NCBI GenBank assembly: GCA_022592435.1
Contig: JABYQS010000586.1
Span: 1 to 17,716 of the forward strand
DNA length: 17,716 nucleotides
DNA from: Cerioporus squamosus
Taxonomy: Eukaryota > Basidiomycota > Agaricomycetes > Polyporales > Polyporaceae
Direction: 5' to 3'
Of the stretch, positions 1 through 9,319 are shown in pieces; position 1 is the stretch's first letter; each line of letters begins with the position of its first letter. Below the pieces are notes generated by a model. That model saw only the letters and a program-made list of their open reading frames with translations. It searched no databases and was not told the DNA's origin. Made by a program: the position numbers and the translations under genes.

Positions 1-432
1 AACGGCGACGAGCCCCAGCCGCGCGACGGCGACGAGGACCAGCCGCGCAACGGCGACGAGCCGCAGCCGCGCGACGGCGACGAGGACCAGCCCCGCAACG
101 GCGACGAGGACCAGCCCCGCAACGGCGACGAGGACCAGCCCCGCAACGGCGACGAGCCCCAGCCGCGCGACGGCGACGAGCCCCAGCCCCGCAACGGCGA
201 CGAGGACCAGCCGCGCAACGGCGACGAGCCCCAGCCCCGCGACGGCGACGAGGACCAGCCCCGCAACGGCGACGAGCCCCAGCCCCGCAACGGCGACGAG
301 CCCCAGCCCCGCAACGGCGACGAGCCCCAGCCCCGCAACGGCGACGAGCCCCAGCCCCGCAACGGCGACGAGCCCCAGCCCCGCAACGGCGACGAGCCCC
401 AGCCCCGCGACGGCGATGACGGCGAGCGCGCG
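1..432. repeat. 24-bp minisatellite, 17 units
   Basis: Seventeen head-to-tail 24-bp units fill positions 1-408, followed by a degenerate partial unit to about 432. The array runs off the left window edge, so its true size is unknown. Units vary at only a few places: A or G at unit base 1, CC/GA at bases 13-14, and G or C at base 21. The last six units (265-408) are identical, which suggests recent homogenisation or slippage. All frames on both strands are open across the array. The plus frame starting at base 1 reads (N/D)GDE(P/D)QPR and stays open until TAG at 538-540, so a repetitive coding tail of a gene outside the window cannot be excluded. A non-coding minisatellite is equally compatible. 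Confidence 0.93.
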
Positions 433-440
433 TTGACGGC

Positions 441-525
441 GAGCAGGCGGGGTAGCGACGACGAGCAGGGGGGGGGGGGGTGGCGACGACGAGCAGGGGG
501 GGGTGGCGACGACGAGCGAGGCCGG
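441..525. repeat. G-run repeat with GGCGACGACGAGC core
   Basis: Three imperfect copies of a GGCGACGACGAGC-type core are separated by G runs: 13 consecutive G at 468-480 and 8 at 496-503. On this strand the tract could form G-quadruplexes. It lies between the 24-bp array and the left arm of the inverted-repeat element and shares the GACGACGAG vocabulary of the array, so it is probably a decayed extension of it. Confidence 0.7.
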
Positions 526-565
526 CGGGTGATACTGTAGCAGCTGTGAGGAGACGTGTCGTGTA

Positions 566-668
566 GCGACGTATTTTCTACAGTAGACACAGTGCCAGAT
601 GTTACAGCAGGTGTTGCAGTGCACCCTGCAGTCACTACAGTATAGTGTTATAAAAAGTATACAAGGAC
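566..668 (+). repeat. Left terminal inverted repeat
   Basis: Its reverse complement matches 2549-2651 without gaps for about 100 columns. The inner boundary is sharp: the HSP70 homology stops within a few bases of 668-675, where the GTCCTTGTATAC end of the arm (read on the minus strand) begins. Short TACTGTAG/CTACAGTA motifs are repeated inside the arm, as is common for subterminal transposase-binding regions. Confidence 0.85.
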
Positions 669-710
669 GCCTCCTTCTCGGAGGTGTCACCGGCGAGGAT
701 GGCAGCCTGA

Positions 711-748
<38 letters not shown>

Positions 749-1764
749 CGACTTCTTGGGCTCCTTGCCGTTGAAGAAGTCGGAGACGAGTTTGACGATA
801 CGGGGGATACAGGTGGAGCCACCGACGAGGCCGATCTCGTGGACCTGGGACTTGTCGATCTTCGCGTCGCGGAGAACCTTCCCAACGGGCTCGAGGGTGC
901 TGCAGAAGAGGTCTTCGCAGAGCTCCTCGAAGCGGGCACGGGTAAGGGAGGTGTAGAAGTCGATGCCCTCAAAGAGCGAGTCGATCTCAATGGTGGTCTG
1001 GGCCGCCGACGAGAGGGCGCGCTTAGCGCGCTCACAAGCAGTGCGGAGACGACGGAGAGCACGAGGGTTGCCCGAGAGATCTAGAAAACGATGTCGTCAG
1101 TCATGAGCTCGAACGCCGAAGGAAGAGCGTTGTAAACTTACCCTTCTTGTGCTTCCGCTTGACCTCCGGGTGAAATGCATGACGAGACGGTTGTCGAAGT
1201 CCTCACCACCCAAGTGGGTGTCATCGGCGGTGCCCTTGACCTCGAAGATACCCTCCTCGATGGTCAGGAGCGACACATCGAAGGTTCCTCCACCGAGGTC
1301 GGAGATCAGGACGTTCTTCTCGCCCTGGGTCTTCTTGTTGAGACCGTAGGCGATGTCAGCAGCGGTGGGCTCGTTGATGATACCGAGGACGTTGAGACCA
1401 GCGATGGTGCCCGCATCCTTTGTTGCCTGACGCTGAGAGTCGTTGAAGTATGCGGGGACGGTGACGACGGCGCTGGTAACGGTGCCACCGAGGTAAGACT
1501 CGGCAACCTCCTTCATCTTGGTGAGGACCATGGAGGAGATCTCCTCAGGAGACTGCACACGTATGTAGTTAGCACAAGCCCATGCACGATACAATGCAGA
1601 AGTTACTCACAAACTCCTTGTCCTCACCACGGTACTGGCCGGATGTATGGCTTGCCGCCCTTGTCGAGCAAGGTGAAGGGGAAGGACTTGATGTCGGACT
1701 GCACCCCGAGGTCGCTGAACTTGCGGGCGACGAGACACTTGGCGTCGATTTTGAGGGAAGCCAA
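669..1764 (-). pseudogene. HSP70 ATPase-domain fragment (broken)
   Basis: The minus strand encodes most of the nucleotide-binding domain of a cytosolic HSP70, approximately residues 80-385 of a protein normally about 650 long. Recognisable blocks are [61 protein letters not shown] and [14 protein letters not shown]. The N-terminal phosphate-binding motif and the whole substrate-binding domain are missing. Two GT-AG introns remain at the DNA level (1610-1553 and 1141-1081), so the copy came from genomic DNA rather than mRNA. Frame breaks occur near 1642 and near 1170. Conserved positions are altered (RIINEP to GIINEP, STRIPR to STCIPR). The fragment stops at the left inverted-repeat arm and begins at a junction with SEC61 sequence. 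It cannot encode a working chaperone. Confidence 0.93.
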
Positions 1765-2322
1765 TTGTGAGCATCTGCGAGATGATGTACATATTGCTCG
1801 TGAGCGCAGACTCCTACACGATCGGCATACTGGCATACTCACCATGCAGAACAACTTGACGGAGTAGCTGCCGCGCTGGCCACGAAAGCGGTTGTTTTTG
1901 ATGAGGATCTTGATGCGGAAGCCTCAGAGGTGGTTCTCGACAGCGAGGACGACGACAGTCACGATGAGGTTCATGAGATTGGGGAGCCGTTCGCGCTAGG
2001 ACGCCACGCAGCGCAGCGCACAGCCCGTGTTGTTCCAGGTGAAGAGGAGGTGGAAGAGCGAGACGATGGCGCCCTCGAACTCGGGGTCGCGCCCGGTGTT
2101 GACCGTCGTCAGCGAGAACTCCGTCCAGACGATGGACTCGTAGATCTTCGTCGCGATGAAAAGCGGAATGCCGGAGCCAAGCCCGTAGCCCTTCTGGAGG
2201 AGCTCGTCGAGGAGGATGACGACGAGCAACGCGGACACGAGTTGCATGATGAGATGCCCGCACCGAGGTCGCTGGGCTGACCGTACATGCACATGAGCAA
2301 ATAGGTGGTGGCCTCTTCGAGG
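1765..2322 (-). pseudogene. SEC61 alpha translocon fragment (broken)
   Basis: The minus strand encodes a middle section of the SEC61 alpha subunit of the ER protein-conducting channel. Matching blocks in order are [83 protein letters not shown] and ESALTSNMYIISQML. The reading frame breaks near 2250 and near 2000. In-frame stops lie at 1998-1996, 1926-1924 and 1816-1814, and an 8-bp tandem duplication (GGCATACT twice, 1824-1839) sits next to the last of these. Both ends of the gene are missing. The sequence passes directly into HSP70 in the same orientation at about 1750-1765, so it is a captured fragment rather than a decayed gene in place. Confidence 0.9.
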
Positions 2323-2548
2323 GGAAGAACGAAAGTTCAAGCTACGATGAGTGTCAGCGAAAGTTCGCGGCGGGTGTTGGGAGAATGGAGGTCGGGAGGC
2401 GGCGCAAAGGTTCGGATGCGCATGCTGCACAAGCAGCGCGAGAAGAGCCGCGGTATGCGTCGCGCTCGCCCAAGAGGGTGCGAATGACGAGACGCAAGAG
2501 AGACGAGACGCAGTCATGCATGCCCGCAACAAGGCTGCCGATGCACCA
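2323..2548. other. Unassigned interior of the Pack-type element
   Basis: This stretch lies between the last recognisable SEC61 homology and the right arm. Short open frames exist, but none resembles a known protein. Since the neighbouring captured pieces retain introns, this may be captured intron or upstream sequence, or a third captured fragment that I do not recognise. Confidence 0.4.
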
Positions 2549-2651
2549 GTCCTTGTATACCTATTATAGCACTATACTGTAGTGACTGCGCAGCGCACTG
2601 CAGTTCCTGCAGTAACGACAGGCGCAGTCTTTACTGTAGAGAATACATTGT
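2549..2651 (+). repeat. Right terminal inverted repeat
   Basis: This is the partner of the left arm, in inverted orientation. The first 12 bases (GTCCTTGTATAC) are identical to the arm at 668-657 read in reverse complement, and the 10-base block ACTATACTGT is also identical. Divergence is by substitution only, so the arms aged without indels. The outer end runs into the Ala/Pro-type minisatellite at about 2685. Confidence 0.85.
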
Positions 2652-2684
2652 GCATGACATATGCTACACTACAGCACCCTGCCC

Positions 2685-2920
2685 CAGCGCGCGCCCTCTG
2701 CCGCCATCGCCGCCGCTGCCACTGCGCCTACCAGCGCGCCCTCTGCCGCCGCCGCCGCCGCTGCGCCCACCAGCGCGCCCACCACCATCGCGCCTGCCAG
2801 CGTGCCCCAGCGTGCGCCCTCTGCCGCCGCTGCCACTGCGCCTACCAGCACGCCCTCTGCCACTGCCGTCACGCCCACCAGCGCGCCCTCTGCCACCGCC
2901 GTCGCGCCCACCAGCGCGCC
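2685..2920. repeat. Imperfect 33-47 bp GC-rich tandem repeat
   Basis: About seven imperfect units each begin CAGCGCGCCC or a close variant. The two last full units are exactly 33 bp. In one plus frame the 33-bp unit reads TSAPSATAVAP, but all three plus frames and two minus frames are open, which is expected for such composition. No start context, splice structure or non-repetitive domain supports a gene. The array abuts the right arm of the upstream element. Confidence 0.75.
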
Positions 2921-3493
2921 CCAGCGGGGGCGGCGGCTGCGCCTTCGAAAGGCTGCGCTCGAGCTCTCCAGCACTGCCGCCGCCATCGCGCGCTGCCAAG
3001 TTGCCGCGGCGAAGCCGCGCCCAAGCGGTCCACTGGCACGCAGCCAGCGCCCCAAACCCTGCCGCTGATAACCCTCCAGCCTCAACCCTCACCTTCGGTG
3101 ACCTCGTGCTCGCAATGACGCCAGGCCTCAAGCTCGCCATAGACGACCTCGTGCTCACGCTCCCCACCTGGGATCACGCTCGCCGTCGCATTCTGGCTCA
3201 CCATCGTCGACCCAGCATCCTTGCTCGCCGTCAACCTCCAGTTCGGCGTCATCAGCTGAGGGGTCATGTACCTTGACAGGGTGTGAGGGGGACGACAGTG
3301 GGCGACGCGGCGCGGCGCAGGAGGGGGCGTGTGGGAGGCGACGGCGTGCGGGAGGCGACGGCATGTGAAGGCAGGGAGTTGCGGTGGGCGAGGGCGTGTG
3401 AAGGTAGCGGGTGTTTGTCAAGCATGGTGGACTGGGTAAGATGAGCACACGCGTGCAGCAGAGCCCTGCAACGCGCGAGCGACAACGTGGGTG
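2921..3493. other. No supportable gene; low-complexity sequence
   Basis: The sequence is GC-rich with short internal echoes, for example GACCTCGTGCTC at about 3100 and again at about 3144, and GGGAGGCGACGGC repeated near 3330-3360. Open frames on both strands are explained by composition. I see no protein family, RNA gene or splice-consistent model. Confidence 0.5.
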
Positions 3494-3690
3494 GGTAGTG
3501 GAGGCGAGGTGGTAGACGCGTGGTGGGGTGGGTGCATGGACGAGGGGACGAGCTAGGCGCGTAGTGGAGGCGAGAAGGTGAGCACGTCATGGAGGCGACG
3601 AGGTGGGCGCGTTGTCGGAAGCGACAAGGTGGGCGTGTTGTGGAGGCGACGAAGTGAGCGTGTTGTGGGGGTGACGAGGCGAGCGCGGCG
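3494..3690. repeat. Degenerate ~25-bp minisatellite
   Basis: At least four consecutive units of about 25 bp, consensus near TGGAGGCGACGAGGTGGGCGTGTTG, are clear between about 3590 and 3690. More diverged relatives lie upstream at about 3497-3590. The units differ by substitutions and single-base length changes, so the array is old compared with the 24-bp array at the left edge. No coding role is apparent. Confidence 0.65.
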
Positions 3691-4557
3691 AGAAAGAGGA
3701 CACGACCGTGTCACAGGAGGCTGGGCGCGCAAAATGGCGGCAAGGCGAGGGTGCAGCGAAGAGGGGAGGTGTTGAGCGCGGGACCTTGGCGGCGAGACGT
3801 AGTCGCCGGGGAAGTGAGGATGTCGAAGATGAGAAGACAGAGGCGCGGCAGAGAGAAGAGGGAGCGGGCGCGGCACCCTGATGCCAAGACAGGCGCGGCG
3901 ATGAGACGAGGGGTGATTAGGAAGAGGGCGGCGAGCAGTAGAGCGTGGAAGATGGAGGCGACGACGCGCGGTGTAGCTACGAGGACGCCACGAGAGAAGC
4001 AGTCATCCCCAAGGGCATAAGCCTAGACCACAACACCTGAGTTGAGTTAGATGCACATGGAATACAACAAGACCACATGCTTACCCTTGATCACAAACAA
4101 CTTGCAGCCCACAGGGGGTTACGGTGAAAATGACTTCACATTATGAGCGGATACAAGTATTACATGACAAGATACGTGCCATAACACATGCGGGGCTGGG
4201 CAGCAGCGATGAGAGCGGGACATGTATGTACAGCAAGATTTGATGGACGGAGGGTAAGACAGCAAGTGCAGGGGCGCAGAGATATAGACAGCGTGGTAAG
4301 GTGCAAGAACAGCGGCGACAAGGACTTAGGCGGGGCAATACAAGAAGGTCATGTGCTAAGATACCGAAATGCAAGTGTATGATGATGACAACGACAGAGT
4401 TGAGGGTAGTAGGTATGGTATGGACAGGAATTGCAGGGCGACAACAGCAACGAGGACAAGAGATGAATCTAGCTTATGCGATGTAGAGCAATGCAAGGTA
4501 GGACGGCGAGTCAAGAGGCGGAGGACGAACGACTGAGAAGCGTTGCTGGTGGACGCC
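3691..4557. other. No supportable gene; 3' flank of the 829-residue gene
   Basis: From 3691 to about 4010 the sequence is purine-rich (GAG/AGA-rich on the plus strand). From about 4020 to 4557 it is more AT-balanced and likely includes the 3' untranslated region of the minus-strand gene that ends at 4558. I find no recognisable protein, tRNA or rRNA. Confidence 0.45.
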
Positions 4558-7332
4558 CTACTGCTTGCCCCTGCGGGACTTCTTGTTGCTGGTGGACGCA
4601 CCAGCACCCCTGCGACGCTTCCTACATGACACGTCAGTCCAGATGTACTAAGTAGATGTCGGCACAGATGACTCACCTGGGCTGCGCGTCAACCTCACCA
4701 GTCTCGGCCTCTTCCCCGGCCTCGACGGCCGCAGCGGCGACCAAGACACGATCCAAGACCACCCGAACCTTGGATAAGGCGTTGTCCCACCTGTCCCTAC
4801 CCTCATCGTCGCCCAAGACGCTACCCCACCACGCCAGCGTCAAGAGGAAGAGGCGGATGCCGTTGGGGCCAGTGATGTACAGGATTGTCCAATCGACCTC
4901 CGAGGACACGGCCTCGTCGACATCTAGTCGATCGGGCTGGTTGTTGAGCCACCACGACAACCAGGCGTCGCCAAAGCGCTCGACGTCGTTGATGGGGAAA
5001 TCGACAAGCTTCCGAGCACGCTTCATCCAGGCAGCCACCTCGGGGGGGCGGTTGTCTGTGGGCTGCTGAAGGGTCCCCCGAGGCTCGAATTGAGCGAACC
5101 TCTCTATCTCGACGTACGTTGCCACGCAATGCTCCCAGAGGGCGCCCCATGCCTGGTGTGTCATGAGATAATCGACGACGCGGTCGATTTCCGAGGGGCA
5201 GTTGCGAGCATCGAGCTTGGAGAGGGGGCCGACGAGAGGAGAGGAGGTGACTTGTGAGGCGGAGGAGGGCGAGGGAAGAGAAGACGGGGCGGGTCCAGGG
5301 AGGCAGGTCCCGGCAGGGGGAGATGACGTGGCAGGGGGCTCCAACGCAGTCGAGGGGGTGACCGGAGGGGTGGAGGGAGCAACAACTGCCGCGGTCGTCG
5401 AAGCCGTGGTTGTTGAGGTCTTGGGAGGCCCTCCGCTGGGCTCGGGGTGAGAGGCGGGAGAGGTGGCACAGGGTGTCGAGGGCAACGACGATGTCGCTGA
5501 ACGGGATGACGTGGCCAAGGGAGGCGGCAAAACGATGAGCAACGAGGTTGTCGACGCTGTAGAGGATGTCGAGGGGGGAGCTCGACCATATGTCGAGCTC
5601 GCCCCCGAGGTCGTCGACGCTGCTGGAGGGGATGATGCAGTGGTGGTGGCGGTGGTGGTGGTGGTGGTGGTGGTAGCGGGAGAGGGAATGGTCATTGGAA
5701 GCGCGCAAACCGTCTGGCCGGCAACCTCCGAGGTGGCTGAAGCACCCAAACTCGGTAAGGCGCTCGAGCCGTTCCCGGTGCGGCGTGCCGAAGTAACCAT
5801 ACGCAGCGGCGGGGGCATGACAGGCATAGCTTGAGCTCTGGCCTGCGTCAACGCTGGTTTCTTGCCCTTCTGGGCGGACTCTACCACTGCGACAAGTACA
5901 GGCGGCAGCGGACGCGACACCTTAGAGGTCGCGGCAGGTGAGGAAGGGCGCGACGACCCGGCGGTAGAAGGTGAGGGGGGCCGGGAGGCTGAGGAGCTTC
6001 GAATATGCTGGCCACCGTCCAGACCGTCCAGTTGCAGCGTGCCCGGAAGGGCACGACGGTCGCACTCCTGTTGACCTAATTAACGCTGTAAGTACAAGCA
6101 CGTAGAAGGGAGATGACCTAGAGGCGTACGTACTATAACAGGCATTCGCGAAAGCAAGGAGAGAGTTTATGACGGCTTTGTAGCCCTGAGGATCGTAGTC
6201 GGGCCAGATCTTTGGGGTCAACCCCCGCGATTGCCCTGCATGGGCACTGTGGACCAGTTAGCGACAGTAGATCGGATGGTAGCATAGATTAAATACGTAC
6301 GCCTTGACATCGATCCTGCCTCCCTTGTCGCCGATCGGGCCGGTGATGAGAACAGCGACGTTGAGACCGAGGCGTTTGGAGAGGGCTTCGGAAAAAGAAG
6401 GAAGCCAATGAGAGGCTTCTTCCAACGCTCTGGAAAAAAAAGCAAGCATTAGCGAGATGAAGGTCGATAATACGGGGGTGCGACTTACTCTGCGAACTCC
6501 TCAGGGGTCTTGGGAACATCGCCCGAGTCGAGCTTGGACGCCTTCCATGCAGCGACCTCCTCCTCGTGTTCGGCGTCGCGACGAGCCGTCAAAGCGTCCC
6601 GGAACTCCTTCGTCTCGGAGTTGTAGATCCTGTTAAGGACACTGTTCTGGTGCTTCAGCCTCTTCGGAATTTTTGCGCCTTTGGACCCGGCTTCAGCCAC
6701 CACCCTCGGCCACTCGGCGTCGACGATCGCCTTGACGCGGGAGTCATAGTAGAGTTTGGAGTAAAACTGTACAGTCTGCATCCGACGGGGGGGCTTGCTT
6801 TGCGAGGAGAACGCCTTGATGATCTTCGACAGAGAGTTGTCGGACTTGTTGAGCTTCAGCGATTTAGTCCCGTGGTAACGGAACCATCGCTGCAGCTTCT
6901 GTGAGTTGAATATGAGGTCAGCGCTGAATGGTGAAGGCGGGGATAATGAATACGTACACCTCGGAGGTCCAAATAGATAGCATTGCGACGGGAGATCTCG
7001 TCGTTGGAGAGGCCTGTGACGTCAAGGACCTCCTCCAAGTTGTCTTCAGACGGCTCCCCGGGAGGGCCAGAACCATCGGCGTCGAGGGCATGGTCCCAAG
7101 TGAAGTGGCGTATGAACAACAGAGTGACGCGGGAATAGAACGTAGACATCTCCCCCAACTCTCGTGAGTCCCGCCACAGAACTAGTCGCCCGTCGAGGAA
7201 GTAGAACTTGGTACCTGTGACCCAACGTCGACCGTCGCCTTCTGTGGGATCGTCGGCGGCGGCACTCTGGCCCTTCTTCTTCATCTTCTTGGACACGCGC
7301 TGGGTGATAGGGTTGGCGGAGGAAGTTGACAT
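4558..7332 (-). CDS. Uncharacterised Trp-motif agaricomycete family protein, 829 aa
   Basis: Six exons on the minus strand join in frame: 7332-6958, 6898-6489, 6429-6301, 6246-6134, 6075-4677 and 4621-4558. All five introns are GT-AG, 48-60 bp, and four of the donors read GTACGT, GTAAGT or GTGAGT. Residues 1-305 contain IYLDLRGKLQRWFRYHGTK, GLNVAVLITGPIGDKGGRID and then, to about 342, GLTPKIWPDYDPQGYKAV. Residues about 375-630 are a Pro/Ser/Thr-rich, presumably disordered linker with a Thr run. Residues about 634-790 form a second conserved block with SWWLNNQPDR (from about 716) and LAWWGSVL (from about 756). The last exon adds a lysine/arginine-rich tail resembling a nuclear signal. I recognise the pattern as a repeated but functionally undescribed agaricomycete family, from memory only. 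It is transcribed divergently from the gene at 7751. No enzyme motif is visible. Confidence 0.8.
5639..5676. repeat. (TGG)n microsatellite inside an exon
   Basis: An almost uninterrupted TGG/GGT trinucleotide run lies inside exon 5 of the minus-strand gene. It encodes a polythreonine tract with one Ala interruption in the disordered linker, so length change would be tolerated in steps of one residue. Confidence 0.85.
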
Positions 7333-7750
7333 CCGGACCAGGAGAGAAGGCAACAAGAACGAGCAGTGGGGGCCGGCGCGTGACCGGGCACATGTCGTGG
7401 TTCTTCAGCCATATATGAATGTCAAGCGCCCGTCTCAAACCTTGCCCGGGTTGACCACGGAGTGCCCGAAAAGGTTGAATGTACTTACTTACATGGACTT
7501 TCAACTGCCTCACCCGCATCGGCTGCACGGCAATGGTCCGGATGCTTCACCTAGAGCTGGATCCTCTCCTTAGGTCCTCAGGTCGGGAAGCGCGTGTTAT
7601 CTTCTGCCCGCTCCCAGTATGTACTTAAGCTGAACGCTCACGGTCTCATCCTCCTAGCGTCGCCCGCTAACCTTCCTCCTCCCTCACTGCCAAAGACACT
7701 GCGCGCATTCCCTCACACTTCCCTCTCGGACATCGCCGACGGTATTTGCC
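7333..7750. promoter_or_regulatory. Shared intergenic region between divergent genes
   Basis: The start codons of the minus-strand gene (7332) and the plus-strand gene (7751) face away from each other across 418 bp, so this stretch must hold both 5' untranslated regions and probably both promoters. Pyrimidine-rich sequence (about 7660-7735) precedes the plus-strand start, as is common upstream of fungal start codons. I find no clear TATA box. Confidence 0.45.
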
Positions 7751-9319
7751 ATGTCTGCCTTCCCCTCGGCAGTTTCGTCAATGGCGTCGCAGTCACCTCA
7801 TGCTTCCGAGCCGGACGGACCCTGGGAGACGGATCGTGGCTGGGATTGGATGCCGACAACGCACAGAAGAGCGTATTACTATGGTTCGTCGTTGGATCCT
7901 CATCGCTTAAGGCCTAGCTCATTTTCGCCACCCGGGTAGCCGAGTCTGGCAACGTCTGCATCGGCCCTGTTGGCATGCCCGTTACCGGCCTGGATAGGCT
8001 AGTACTGAGGGCTATCCAGGAGGAGGCCCCTCAGATCATGGAGGACTGGTACAGTGGCTTGATATTCTGACGGCGTCGTGGTGCATTGATTCACTCTCTT
8101 GCTAGGTTTGAGCACTCGCACGGCTGCCTGTTCTACTCTTCCAAGCTGCACGTAAGTGCCGACCCCTCCGAGGAACTGGGTCCTCGGTACGCGTTATTTC
8201 GGAGCCTGGTTGGCCCGGCGATTCTCTGTACATGGTAAGTCCCTAATCATGGCCGTTACGTTTCAATAAACTCACAGTGGCTAGGTCCGATGTAGCTCGG
8301 CACGTAGTGGGCGTCCCCGGGAGCCTGTACCAGAAGTGCTCCAGCTATATGGAGGCTTCTCTGAGACTCGCTCAGGCGTGGACAATTGGAGGAATTGTAG
8401 CCAAAATCCCTCTGGCTGCGTCGCAGTGCCCGGCTAGCACGGCCATCTGGTTGCAGGGCTTCGCGAAATCAGACCGGGGCTTTGTACGCATCGAGGAAGA
8501 CGACGCGCCAGACCTCAGAGGGATGCCGTATTGCACGCCCGACGGCGTTGATGAGGTCCTGGACGAGGACCTCGTGACGGGTGGGTGGCGGACGTATCTG
8601 CCAGGCAGCAGGCCAGCAAGAGAGCATTCCTCCGGGTTGCTCGGGACCTTGCCGCCCCCCGTTTCGATGACGCCGACTGTCCCGCCTGACGGTGAGGCTG
8701 AAGACTCCGTCACAATAGAAGCGACGTCTCACGCTGTCGGCCCCATGCCTCCTGCTGCACCGTCCTGTTCCATTCGCGAAGGCGTCCTGGCTACTAGGCA
8801 TGGTACGTCTCCAGCCCTCCTGACCGGGGACCCAGCCAGTGGCTCTGATACTTGCCCAGGTGGCTATTTTGCGGTCATCGAGGGGGAGAATCCGTGGGTC
8901 TTCGCGGCTAATCGGCAAGTGACATGATCGTATCCCCTTCCAGAGAGCTGATCGTGGTGTGATATAGGGAGGACATCGAGTCCTGGGTGCCACCCGAAGG
9001 TGCCGGTCATGTAGGACATTACCTCACCCTCCGCGACGCTCTCGAAGCCTTCCAGAAGGGAGTACGCGGGGGCCTAGTTCATTCTTAGAGGTTATCGGTT
9101 ACGTCCTGTCCCTGTAGGCTGAATATGGAGCGAATCATCCGGACGCAATGTGTCATGTTCTATTCCCGTCGTACGGACTTTGTTGTAGTCTCCGAGGAGT
9201 CTCTGAACGGTCTCCCCCTGTCCCATGGTGCTGTTCTTCCTTACCATAGCCCACTGATCAAGCCTGTCTGCGGTACCATTGAATTGCGACTTCACCTCAA
9301 GCTTTGCCACAACTTCTAG
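7751..9319 (+). CDS. Unknown protein, tentative six-exon model, 427 aa
   Basis: The best in-frame chain is 7751-7883, 7940-8048, 8106-8227, 8278-8914, 8968-9061 and 9131-9319. Strong parts are the continuous exon 4, the in-frame joins EDW|FEHSHGC and AANR|EDIESW, and intron sizes of 50-69 bp. The join at 8914/8968 needs a GC-AG intron with the classic GCAAGT donor; a GT donor there gives an out-of-frame or stopped product. Weak parts are the GTTCGT donor at 7884 and the GGAG acceptor at 9130, chosen because they keep frame. A perfect GTAAGT at 8152 is read through. I recognise no family. The protein has a Trp/His/Tyr-rich start, LGPRYALFRSLVGPAIL in exon 3, an acidic FVRIEEDDAPDL segment and a Pro/Thr-rich region in exon 4. 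A decayed gene with frameshifts is the alternative. Confidence 0.5.
8915..8967 (+). other. GC-AG intron
   Basis: The donor reads G|GCAAGT and the acceptor GATATAG. Removing these 53 bases joins CG to G and restores the frame into EDIESWVPPEGAG. The nearest GT donor, five bases downstream, does not give an open product with any nearby acceptor. All other introns modelled in the window are GT-AG. Confidence 0.6.

Larger units (their letters stand above)
533..2670. mobile_element. Pack-type TIR element carrying SEC61 and HSP70 fragments
   Basis: The sequence from 668 backwards on the minus strand aligns without gaps to the sequence from 2549 forwards on the plus strand. Both begin GTCCTTGTATAC, both contain ACTATACTGTAGTGACTGC, and both later contain TACTGTAGA. 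I count about 79 matches in 100 columns. The arms enclose about 1.9 kb that holds broken SEC61 alpha and HSP70 pieces and no transposase. This is the architecture of a non-autonomous element that has captured host DNA, as in Pack-MULEs and other Pack-TIR elements. The outer ends are not exactly defined: similarity fades beyond about 566 and 2650, although GCTACA-type motifs recur at both edges. I see no convincing target-site duplication. The superfamily is unassigned. Confidence 0.8.

Noticed and set aside
1..408. CRISPR-like array
   Set aside because: The units are contiguous direct repeats with no unique spacers, and the organism is eukaryotic.
599..1867. Plus-strand open frames across the HSP70 region
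   Set aside because: They are antisense to clear HSP70 sequence on the minus strand and arise from its codon composition.
2582..3276. Long overlapping open frames on both strands, Ala/Pro/Arg-rich
   Set aside because: They follow from the stop-free GC-rich tandem repeat. Three plus and two minus frames are open over the same bases, and none has family resemblance or a non-repetitive domain.
6086..6133. Intron 4 acceptor at CTTACAG (6086) in the 829-residue gene
   Set aside because: It gives a short out-of-frame end. The acceptor AATTAG at 6076 restores the long frame with CYSQQECDRRALPGT.
8152..8157. Perfect GTAAGT donor inside exon 3 of the 427-residue gene
   Set aside because: The sequence after it stays open and reads smoothly (ELGPRYALFRSLVG), and no acceptor keeps frame better than read-through.
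8234..8277. Intron using the GTAAGT donor at 8234
   Set aside because: Splicing here creates an immediate stop; the GTACAT donor six bases upstream with the same acceptor keeps the frame.
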